Positions 1 to 6,424 of a DNA stretch of 15,895 nt are shown piece by piece. The first letter of the stretch is position 1; each line of letters opens with the position of its first letter. Position numbers and translations under genes: made by a program. The DNA comes from JAAFHZ01 sp964247085 (GTDB lineage: Bacteria; Cyanobacteriota; Cyanobacteriia; Cyanobacteriales; Chamaesiphonaceae): contig CAXTSX010000069.1 in the NCBI GenBank assembly GCA_964247085.1, forward strand, positions 1 to 15,895. The letters run 5' to 3'. Below the pieces are notes generated by a model. The model was not told the origin of the DNA. It worked only from the letters and a program-made list of their open reading frames with translations, and searched no databases.

Positions 1-151
1 TAATCGCTGGATAGCTTTCCTCGCCACTTTCTCTCAAAATTGTCCGGACTGTTGAATCTGAGACCAATCGAGAAATAATTGGTTCTTGATGATAATTTTC
101 GGGAATGAGAATCCGAATCCGAGTTTGAATTACACCGGAATTATTAGTCAT
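1..151 (-). CDS. NIL-domain protein, N-terminal part (cut by window edge)
   Basis: An open frame begins with ATG at 151 and runs off the left edge with no stop (50 codons). It starts two bases after the cysW stop codon, so it is almost certainly translated from the same message. The residues PENYHQEPIISRLVS match the start of the small NIL domain that I recall from a short cyanobacterial gene beside the sulfate permease genes; NIL is otherwise known as the C-terminal ligand-binding domain of methionine-importer ATPases. The role here is therefore inferred to be regulatory or sulfur-ligand binding near the transporter. After that motif the sequence (STVRTILRESGEES) does not follow the pattern I remember, so it may be a divergent member. 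The rest of the gene is outside the window. Confidence 0.6.
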   Translation of the reverse strand, partial: MTNNSGVIQTRIRILIPENYHQEPIISRLVSDSTVRTILRESGEESYPAI

Positions 152-153
152 AG

Positions 154-981
154 TTAAACATCCTTAATTTTGGTTTTGTGTTCTAAAATCGTCTTGATGA
201 TTAGCGTCACTACGGCCAATAGTGCTAGCAACACGGCAGCAGAGTAGGCTGCTTCCGTTTCATACTGCTTGTAAGTTTCCTCCACATACAGCGGCAAACT
301 TTGAGTAGAACTGGCAATATTTCCCGATACCACCACTACCGCTCCAAACTCTCCCATCGACCGGGCATTAGTCAGCACAACACCATAGAGGAGTGCCCAG
401 CGAATATTGGGTACTGTGACTCGCCAGAAAATTTGCCAATCGCTAGCTCCGAGGGTTCTAGCGGCCTCTTCTTGATCCTTACCGACTTCTTCTAGTACTG
501 GAATGATTTCTCTAGCTACAAACGGCATACTGACGAAAGCGGTAGCTAACAACATGCCCGGAAAAGCAAAGATGATCTTGATATTGTGGTCGTCTAACCA
601 GCCCCCCAACCAGCTCTGTTTGCCGTACATCAGCACTAGCATTAGACCAACAACTACGGGGGAAATAGAAAAGGGCAGATCGATAATACTCAACACCACA
701 GCCTTGCCGGGAAAAGAATGGCGGGTGATCGCCCAGGCCGCACACAGGCCAAAGATCACATTAAGCGGCACGGCGATCAGGGTCAAGCTCAGGGTTAACT
801 GCACGGCCGATAAGAAATCTGGGCGGCTGAGGTTGGCCAGAAACGGATCAATGCCTTTCTGAAAGGCTTGGTAAAAGACATTGGCCGTGGGGATGTAGAA
901 CACCAAGGCAATATAAGAAATGGCGATCGCAATCAGTAAACTGGGTACCCACTGAGGCGGACGTTGAGTAGTACGATTCAT
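154..981 (-). CDS. cysW: Sulfate ABC transporter permease CysW
   Basis: Inner-membrane permease that pairs with CysT to form the channel of the sulfate/thiosulfate importer; CysA drives it and SbpA delivers substrate. The 275-residue protein has about six hydrophobic segments. The cytoplasmic EAA loop that docks on the ATPase is clear at about residues 171-192 (EEAARTLGAS followed by RVTVPNI). Other family signatures are SIIDLPFSISPVVVG near residue 98 and RSMGEFGAVVVVSG near 208. The length is normal for CysW. The ATG at 981 is preceded by AGGAAG seven bases upstream, which supports this start. It follows cysT by 27 bp and precedes the NIL gene by 2 bp, so it is the third gene of the sbpA operon. 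CysW is preferred over molybdate ModB because of the dual-permease organisation. Confidence 0.95.
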   Translation of the reverse strand: MNRTTQRPPQWVPSLLIAIAISYIALVFYIPTANVFYQAFQKGIDPFLANLSRPDFLSAVQLTLSLTLIAVPLNVIFGLCAAWAITRHSFPGKAVVLSIIDLPFSISPVVVGLMLVLMYGKQSWLGGWLDDHNIKIIFAFPGMLLATAFVSMPFVAREIIPVLEEVGKDQEEAARTLGASDWQIFWRVTVPNIRWALLYGVVLTNARSMGEFGAVVVVSGNIASSTQSLPLYVEETYKQYETEAAYSAAVLLALLAVVTLIIKTILEHKTKIKDV

Positions 982-1008
982 AGTGTCTTCCTGGGCTATT
1001 TGGGCTGT

Positions 1009-1857
1009 TTAATGGTATTTACTACCCCAAGATTGGAGAAGATTGATAGCAAGCAGGGATACGAGAGAAATTAGCAACAGCACCACTCCAATGACGGTGG
1101 CTCCGGCAAAGTCATATTGTTCCAAGCGCTGGAAAATCAGCACGGGAGCGATTAAATCTTGAAAAGGGGTATTGGAAGCCAAAATCACGGTGGAGCCATA
1201 CTCTCCCACTGCTCGCGAAAAGCCCAACGCCACCCCAGTTAAAATCGCTGGCCATAAAGCCGGTAGAGTCACCCGTCGGAAAGTATCCCATGGCGAAGCA
1301 CCCAAGCACCAAGCCGCTTCTTCAATATCGGCATCCATTTCTTGTAAGACGGGCTGGACTGTCCGCACCACAAAGGGTAAAGAAATAAAAACCATGGCGA
1401 TCGCTACTCCGGTGCGGGTGAAAGCTAACTTGATGCCGAAGGGTACTAGCAACGAGCCAATCCAGCCGTTATCACTATAAACTGTCGCTAGGGTCAGACC
1501 AGCTACTGCTGTTGGTAAAGCAAAGGGGAGATCGATCGAACTATCAATTAGCTGTTTACCAGGAAATTCGTAGCGCACCAACACCCAAGCAATCAGAGTG
1601 CCAAAAAATCCATTGATCACCGCCGCTATCAAGGCCGTCACGAAAGTGACATCGTAGGTTGAGAGCGCGATCGGACTGGTAGCAATCTGCCAAAACTGAG
1701 CAGGAGATTGGCTACTGGCTTTCACTAACATCGCTGAAACTGGCAACGCCAACATCACCACTAGGTAGCCAATGGTAATCCGCCAAGCCCAAGATAACCG
1801 GAGTAAGCGGGGTTTGTGCCGAGAACGATGATCAGCGTGAGTAGAAACTGAAGACAT
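1009..1857 (-). CDS. cysT: Sulfate ABC transporter permease CysT (CysU)
   Basis: First permease subunit of the sulfate importer. The 282-residue protein starts with a basic cytoplasmic stretch (RSRHKPRLLR), then has about six membrane segments. The EAA loop is at about residues 179-200 (IEEAAWCLGAS, then RRVTLPAL). SSIDLPFALPTAVAGLTLATVY near residue 106 is a hallmark of CysT, as is SRAVGEYGSTVILASN near 220. The ATG at 1857 lies two bases beyond the sbpA stop codon. There is no strong Shine-Dalgarno sequence, so translational coupling to sbpA is likely. The length is typical. I see no damage. Confidence 0.95.
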   Translation of the reverse strand: MSSVSTHADHRSRHKPRLLRLSWAWRITIGYLVVMLALPVSAMLVKASSQSPAQFWQIATSPIALSTYDVTFVTALIAAVINGFFGTLIAWVLVRYEFPGKQLIDSSIDLPFALPTAVAGLTLATVYSDNGWIGSLLVPFGIKLAFTRTGVAIAMVFISLPFVVRTVQPVLQEMDADIEEAAWCLGASPWDTFRRVTLPALWPAILTGVALGFSRAVGEYGSTVILASNTPFQDLIAPVLIFQRLEQYDFAGATVIGVVLLLISLVSLLAINLLQSWGSKYH

Positions 1858-1859
1858 AG

Positions 1860-2888
1860 TTACTTAGCCTGAATTTGGTCAAAGATGGCTCGGTCATCAA
1901 AAAACTTGGTTTGAGCTGCTGGCCAACCGCCAAAATCCTTGATATTACTCAATTGTTTTATTGCCGGGTATTTAGTGGGTTGAGCTGGGTCAGCTGGGCG
2001 GAAGCCCAATTTAGCAAACTCGGCCTGGGCTTCGGGGGTAAATAGATATTTCACAAAAGCTTCCGCGACTGCTCGGTTACCATGCTGATCAACATTTTTA
2101 TCAACCACCGCGATCGGATTATCGATCGAGATATTCACATCGGGAGTAATGTATTCCACTTTCTCGCCTTTTTGTTGAGCCAGAATAATTTCATTTTCGT
2201 AGTTAATTAAGGCATCACCTTGGCCTTGTTTGAAGAAAATATCAGTGGCTTCTCGGGCATCTTTGGGTAAAATCGGCGCATTGCTATAGACCTTTTTCAC
2301 AAACTCTTGGGCGGTGGCTTCATCGCCAGTTTTGATAGCACTGTTCCACAGAGCCAAGAAATTCCACTTGGCCACCCCCGAAGTTTTGGGGTTAGCGGTA
2401 ATTACTTTAATGCCATCTTTGGCCAAATCTGACCAGTTTTTAATGCCTTTGGGATTACCTGGCTTGGTGACTAGGACGGCGATCGATCGAGAAACATTGC
2501 TGTCATTGGGGAGTTTTTTTTCCCAACCTGGGGCGATCAATCCGGCTTTTTCAATTTTTTGGGTATCGCCAGCCAGCGACAAATGCACAACATCAGCCGC
2601 CAAACCATCAATGACTGCCCGAGTTTGCGAACCAGAACCGCCGTAGCTCTGCTTAAAAGTTACTTTTTGGCCATGTTCTTGCTGCCACTTCGCCACAAAT
2701 TTGGGAATGATCGCAGCGTGAGCGGCTTTGGTGACGGCAAAAGAAACCAGGGTGATTTCCACTGCCGATTTTTGACCGGCATCAGAGTCAGCAGTTTTCC
2801 CGCCAGTGCAAGCCGCGAGTGCAACACTCAAAATGACTCCAACCAAAAACAGTGTAACTATCCGACGACTGATTGCTGCTGACTTCAT
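1860..2888 (-). CDS. sbpA: Sulfate-binding lipoprotein SbpA
   Basis: Periplasmic solute-binding protein that captures sulfate (possibly thiosulfate) and hands it to CysT/CysW. The 342-residue precursor has a short basic N-terminus, a hydrophobic stretch and the lipobox LAAC with Cys27, so it should be lipid-anchored. The family signature is present as VTFKQSYGGSGSQTRAVIDG at about residues 76-95, followed by ADVVHLSLAGD. These residues make up the anion site in the sulfate-binding protein family. The ATG at 2888 is preceded by AGGTGAGG, a good ribosome binding site. It is the first gene of the minus-strand operon and lies behind the promoter at 2960-2988. In Synechocystis the same gene order (sbpA, cysT, cysW) is known, but there cysA follows on the same strand, whereas here it is separated. 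Confidence 0.95.
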   Translation of the reverse strand: MKSAAISRRIVTLFLVGVILSVALAACTGGKTADSDAGQKSAVEITLVSFAVTKAAHAAIIPKFVAKWQQEHGQKVTFKQSYGGSGSQTRAVIDGLAADVVHLSLAGDTQKIEKAGLIAPGWEKKLPNDSNVSRSIAVLVTKPGNPKGIKNWSDLAKDGIKVITANPKTSGVAKWNFLALWNSAIKTGDEATAQEFVKKVYSNAPILPKDAREATDIFFKQGQGDALINYENEIILAQQKGEKVEYITPDVNISIDNPIAVVDKNVDQHGNRAVAEAFVKYLFTPEAQAEFAKLGFRPADPAQPTKYPAIKQLSNIKDFGGWPAAQTKFFDDRAIFDQIQAK

Positions 2889-2916
2889 GATTCCTCACCT
2901 AGTTAAATTTAATCTA

Positions 2917-2930
2917 CGATATCTTTATCG
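2917..2930. promoter_or_regulatory. Candidate operator/hairpin in the sbpA leader
   Basis: CGATA-N4-TATCG is a perfect 5-bp inverted repeat between the sbpA promoter and start codon. Two more TATCG half-motifs occur at 2955-2959 (next to the -10 box) and 2973-2977 (in the spacer). They could be binding sites for the adjacent Rrf2 regulator or another sulfur regulator. GATC/ATCG-type words are common in this genome, so chance is a real alternative. Confidence 0.25.
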
Positions 2931-2959
2931 AATTGCCGTATATTATCTGATGAGTATCG

Positions 2960-2988
2960 ATAGTAAAGAAATTATCGCGAAAAGTCAA
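2960..2988 (-). promoter_or_regulatory. Promoter of the sbpA-cysT-cysW operon
   Basis: Read on the minus strand, TTGACT (2983-2988) and TACTAT (2960-2965) are separated by exactly 17 bases. This is a good match to a housekeeping sigma-factor promoter, five of six in each box. It lies about 72 bases upstream of the sbpA start, leaving a leader of roughly 65 bases that contains CGATA-N4-TATCG (2917-2930). Assigned from sequence only. Confidence 0.65.
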
Positions 2989-3113
2989 GAGAATCATCTG
3001 TATCTTGATCGGAATAAAGATAATTCTAGAAAGGACTGACATAAGGGGGTTTTCCATCTCGGCGTAGTAGAGCAAGATACAATGAGAAGCTGTATTGTTT
3101 GCCCTGCTGTGCC

Positions 3114-3542
3114 GTGGATCTTTCCCCCAAAACTGAATATGCTCTGCTTGCTCTAATGGAGCTAGCCAAACGCTTTAAGGATGGCGAACCGCTTCAAACC
3201 CGGCAGATTGCCGAGCAACAACAAATTCCCGATCGATACCTCGAACAGCTACTGGCGATCCTGCGCCAGCAGGGCTTAGTGAAAAGCCAACGGGGCGCCA
3301 AAGGTGGTTATCTGTTAGGGCGAGAACCTTGGCAGATTAGTTTATTGGATGTGATTTTGGCGATGGAAGGGAAAGCCAACACCTCAAATGGGGATGGTAG
3401 ATCGATCGAAAGCCTCGTATTATCAGAAATTTGGCAAAAAGCCAGACAGGAAGCCTACCAAATTTTTCAAGACTGTACTTTGCAAGATTTATGCGATCGG
3501 CGGGATGCTCGGGCACAAAGTAGTATCACTTATTACATCTAA
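3114..3542 (+). CDS. Rrf2-family transcriptional regulator
   Basis: A winged-helix DNA-binding regulator of the Rrf2 family (relatives include IscR, NsrR and the cysteine-metabolism regulator CymR). The GTG at 3114 is preferred because the protein then begins MDLSPKTEYALLAL, the usual family start; an in-frame TTG at 3099 would add MPCCA. No clear Shine-Dalgarno sequence helps the choice. The 142-residue protein has the helix-turn-helix and wing at about residues 8-70, with PDRYLEQLLAILRQQGLV and the wing SQRGAKGGYLL very well conserved. Near the C-terminus there are only two cysteines (Cys121 and Cys127, CTLQDLC) rather than the three of IscR, so classical Fe-S binding is doubtful unless another ligand contributes. 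It lies between sbpA and cysA, pointing to a role in sulfate uptake by inference. Confidence 0.88.
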   Translation: MDLSPKTEYALLALMELAKRFKDGEPLQTRQIAEQQQIPDRYLEQLLAILRQQGLVKSQRGAKGGYLLGREPWQISLLDVILAMEGKANTSNGDGRSIESLVLSEIWQKARQEAYQIFQDCTLQDLCDRRDARAQSSITYYI

Positions 3543-3590
3543 GCCGACCTTTAAGTAGCACAGTAATATTGCCGCCATCAATTTTAGATG

Positions 3591-3619
3591 TTGTGAGTAG
3601 TCCCTGATTTTGATAAAAT
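3591..3619 (+). promoter_or_regulatory. Promoter of cysA
   Basis: TTGTGA (3591-3596) and TAAAAT (3614-3619) are 17 bases apart, and TG lies one base before the -10 box (an extended -10). It sits about 50 bases upstream of the cysA start, which has AGGAAG at 3655-3660. cysA is therefore likely to have its own promoter as well as any read-through from the Rrf2 gene. Confidence 0.5.
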
Positions 3620-3620
3620 C
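3606..3620. promoter_or_regulatory. Inverted repeat over the cysA -10 box (candidate operator)
   Basis: GATTTT-GAT-AAAATC is a perfect 6-bp inverted repeat with a 3-base centre that covers the proposed -10 hexamer. A repressor bound here would block RNA polymerase. The Rrf2 protein encoded just upstream is the obvious candidate, but I do not see the same sequence in front of sbpA. Confidence 0.35.
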
Positions 3621-3668
3621 CAACTAACTCCATCGGAAAGCCGTAGATTCAATTAGGAAGACAAAATA

Positions 3669-4691
3669 ATGGGCATTGCAGTCGAGAGCGTATCCAAGCG
3701 GTTTGGAAATTTCCAGGCCGTCGATCAGGTGAGTTTAGAAATCGAATCTGGTTCGCTGGTGGCGCTGCTCGGTCCCTCGGGTTCGGGTAAGTCTACTTTG
3801 CTCCGCCTCATTGCCGGTTTGGAACTGCCGGATGAGGGTCGCATCTGGCTGACTGGTACTGATGCTACCCATCAATCGGTTCAAGAACGGAACATCGGCT
3901 TTGTGTTTCAGCATTATGCTTTGTTCAAGCACATGACCATTCGCCAAAATATCGCCTTTGGCTTAGATATTCGCAAAAAAAATCCGGGCACTACCAAGAA
4001 AAGAGTAGATGAACTTCTGGAGCTAGTGCAATTAAGTGGTTTAGGCGATCGGTATCCCAGCCAGCTCTCTGGTGGTCAGCGTCAGCGGGTGGCTTTAGCC
4101 AGAGCCTTGGCAGTGGAACCAAATGTATTGTTACTAGATGAACCTTTTGGAGCCTTGGATGCCAAGGTGCGTAAAGATCTACGGGCCTGGCTGCGCCGCC
4201 TGCACGATGAAGTGCATGTCACAACTGTTTTTGTGACCCACGACCAAGAAGAAGCCATGGAAGTCTCTGATAAAGTGGTGGTGATGAATAAAGGTAAGAT
4301 CGAGCAATCCGGCACCCCAGCCCAGATTTACGATCATCCAGCTACTGCTTTTGTAATGAGTTTTATTGGTCCAGTGAATGTGCTAGCTAGTGGTTCGGAT
4401 ATTTTTCAGAGCAATGGCTTTCAGTCTAATAACTCCCAAATGTTCTTGCGACCCCAAGATATCGTCATTGAGATAGCGCCCAATGGCACTAATGTCCCGG
4501 CGCGGGTAGAACGCATTATTCACTTGGGCTGGGAAGTTCAAGCCGAGCTATCTTTGGCGGATGGCCAAATCATGATGGCACATCTGACTCGCGATCGGTT
4601 TGATGCTTTGCAATTACAACCACAACAAAATGTTTTTGTGCAACCGAAAGAAGCCAAATCTTTTCCGTTCCCATTAGATTATGCGATATAA
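3669..4691 (+). CDS. cysA: Sulfate ABC transporter ATPase CysA
   Basis: ATP-hydrolysing subunit that powers the SbpA-CysT-CysW importer from the cytoplasmic side. All nucleotide-binding motifs are intact in the 340-residue protein: Walker A GPSGSGKST at 35-43, Q-loop FVFQHYALF near 78-86, signature LSGGQRQRVALARAL at 133-147, Walker B VLLLDEPFGALD at 153-164, and the switch histidine in VTHDQEEA (His191). The C-terminal ~100 residues form the smaller regulatory (TOBE-type) domain, with FLRPQDI and a long beta-rich stretch. The ATG at 3669 is preceded by AGGAAG eight bases upstream. It is separated from its permease partners by the divergent promoter region and the Rrf2 gene. It ends only eight bases from the convergent DUF3370 gene with no evident terminator between them. 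Confidence 0.95.
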   Translation: MGIAVESVSKRFGNFQAVDQVSLEIESGSLVALLGPSGSGKSTLLRLIAGLELPDEGRIWLTGTDATHQSVQERNIGFVFQHYALFKHMTIRQNIAFGLDIRKKNPGTTKKRVDELLELVQLSGLGDRYPSQLSGGQRQRVALARALAVEPNVLLLDEPFGALDAKVRKDLRAWLRRLHDEVHVTTVFVTHDQEEAMEVSDKVVVMNKGKIEQSGTPAQIYDHPATAFVMSFIGPVNVLASGSDIFQSNGFQSNNSQMFLRPQDIVIEIAPNGTNVPARVERIIHLGWEVQAELSLADGQIMMAHLTRDRFDALQLQPQQNVFVQPKEAKSFPFPLDYAI

Positions 4692-4699
4692 ATATCTGG

Positions 4700-6295
4700 T
4701 TACGGCTCTGGGGCTGGGACTAGAGTCCAAGGAATTACTCGTTTGATGACGATCGATTGCTGCTCAGTTTTAGGATCTTCTTTAGTGCGATCGGCCTTGT
4801 TTTGCTCTAACGATGCCGATCGAGGTGCCCCTAAAGATTCCACTGTAAATACCTGGGGTGGTGAAGCATCGGGGGGATAAATTAAATCAATTTCGACTTG
4901 GCGGCGGGTGCCTGGCGGTAACTTGATAGTTACTAATGCCTCCCCCTGTTCGCCGCGCTTTTGCACAATATGAGTTTGCTTGGTGGCAGTGCGCCCAGCA
5001 TCATCAAGATAACGAATTTGGACAGTTCCTCGGAAAAAAATTGGTGCGTCAGCGGGAACTGGGGACAGAAAGCGTAAACCACCAAACAAAACATCATCCT
5101 TAAAAGGAGTCTGCATTTTGATCACGACGCTGCGCTCTTCTGGGGAATTATTCAGCAAGGGCATGATCAACCGATAGTGAGTACCGTAGTTACCATGTCC
5201 CCGATAGGCTGTATCTGGATAGCGTTTCAACATCGCAGCACTTTGAATTTGGCTGGTTCCCAACCTACCTCCATCGAGCGTACTAATGGCAAAAGATACG
5301 GCCTGACCACGTTCTGGCAAAGATAAATCATTGCTACCTGGTTGATCGGTGATCTTGGCTTCCCAGCGGGAACCTTGAGAAACTCCAGCGACTCGGCCGT
5401 AGGTGATACCTTGACCAGGTTTGATCGCACTTGGATTAGTTGGTAACTGATCGCGCGGGGTGGCCAATTTACTATTTTTGACGGCCGCTTGCCAGTCTGC
5501 GGTGCTGGGCGATCGATAGACCGGCAACAATTTGGCTGGCTTCACTGTGGCAGCTGGCTTTTCTAAACTGGGTAGCTGATTGGGTTGATGTCCGATCGCT
5601 AATACTCCCAAGGGTGGCGATTTAAGCCGATCAAGTAAGGCGACGCTAGCAATCTGGACTTTGCCGCTACTTTGCAAGCGTATTAAAGTCGATTCCGCGC
5701 TGCGATTGGGGATCGATCGACTAAAAATAACTCTACTTTGACCGGGCGGAATGGTAATTTCCTTAGTGAGCTTGGCATCGGTCAGACCGCGCTTCATATC
5801 GTTAGCAATGCGCGAACCAGGACCAGAAAAAGTCCGACCATCAGCGTTATTGACATAGGCGGCCAAATTCACAAAGGGCGCATCAGCATTCACATAGCTG
5901 AGAGCCTGTAAAATTTTGAGCTTAATCGGTTGCTGGCCGGGATTAAAAGCTAAAATCCCCACATTCATCAAGCGATTGACCGTATTGGCATCTAAGACTG
6001 GGCGAGAGATGTGGTGCGAAAAAATATCAAATTTTCCCTCAAAAGCATAGTTGAGATGAGCTGCGGCCTGGGCTTTATTGGCCGGTGACCAAGTAGACAG
6101 CAAAATACCCTCGTTGATCAGCACTTCTGGACTATTACTATTAAAAACCGGAGTTTTGTCCAGACTACCCGGTAGTGGACGCACTGGATGCTTTTGTAAA
6201 ATTTGGTTTTGGGCTGTTGCTGGGGCCGCCAGATACACTAGGGCAAATGATTGAGAGACCAGGGCAAGAACAAAAGTGATGAAAATTCGGAGCAT
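4700..6295 (-). CDS. Secreted DUF3370 protein
   Basis: A large exported protein of unknown function; DUF3370 is, to my knowledge, essentially cyanobacterial. The ATG at 6295 gives 531 residues beginning with a hydrophobic signal sequence (MLRIFITFVLALVSQSF) and a likely cleavage site near APATAQ. A TTG three codons upstream is an alternative start, but neither has a clear ribosome binding site. Recognisable conserved segments are LPGSLDKTPVFNSNSPEV, EGILLSTWSP and HHISR in the N-terminal 110 residues, and RGHGNYGTHYRLIMPLLN in the middle. The remainder looks beta-rich and proline-rich with no membrane spans, consistent with a periplasmic or outer-envelope role. No enzyme motif is visible. The family assignment rests on recalled sequence similarity. 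Confidence 0.82.
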   Translation of the reverse strand: MLRIFITFVLALVSQSFALVYLAAPATAQNQILQKHPVRPLPGSLDKTPVFNSNSPEVLINEGILLSTWSPANKAQAAAHLNYAFEGKFDIFSHHISRPVLDANTVNRLMNVGILAFNPGQQPIKLKILQALSYVNADAPFVNLAAYVNNADGRTFSGPGSRIANDMKRGLTDAKLTKEITIPPGQSRVIFSRSIPNRSAESTLIRLQSSGKVQIASVALLDRLKSPPLGVLAIGHQPNQLPSLEKPAATVKPAKLLPVYRSPSTADWQAAVKNSKLATPRDQLPTNPSAIKPGQGITYGRVAGVSQGSRWEAKITDQPGSNDLSLPERGQAVSFAISTLDGGRLGTSQIQSAAMLKRYPDTAYRGHGNYGTHYRLIMPLLNNSPEERSVVIKMQTPFKDDVLFGGLRFLSPVPADAPIFFRGTVQIRYLDDAGRTATKQTHIVQKRGEQGEALVTIKLPPGTRRQVEIDLIYPPDASPPQVFTVESLGAPRSASLEQNKADRTKEDPKTEQQSIVIKRVIPWTLVPAPEP

Positions 6296-6323
6296 AGGAA
6301 ACAAAATATCAGTAGTGCCAGAT

Positions 6324-6350
6324 CAGCCTCCAAGCCTTATTCAGAGGCTG
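6324..6350. terminator. Hairpin downstream of ilvB (weak terminator candidate)
   Basis: CAGCCTC (6324-6330) and GAGGCTG (6344-6350) form a perfect 7-bp stem with a 13-base loop, about 75 bases beyond the ilvB stop on the minus strand. No run of U follows, so it does not meet the usual picture of an intrinsic terminator. It may equally be an mRNA-stabilising hairpin or lie in the DUF3370 leader. Confidence 0.3.
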
Positions 6351-6424
6351 CTCACCACAATTTATCCATTGTCGGAGAATTTAGGGTGTATCTACCCCAG
6401 GAAATCTAGGAAAGTAGTGTGATC

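Noticed and set aside
2806..3039. Plus-strand open frame across the sbpA start and promoter region
   Set aside because: It is antisense to sbpA coding sequence and its promoter, with no domain or ribosome binding site.
3055..3083. Promoter for the Rrf2 gene with TACAAT at 3078-3083
   Set aside because: The -10 match is fair but no acceptable -35 box is found 16-18 bases upstream, so it was not listed as a feature.
4680..4710. Terminator between the convergent cysA and DUF3370 genes
   Set aside because: The gap is only eight bases and I see no stem followed by a U run.
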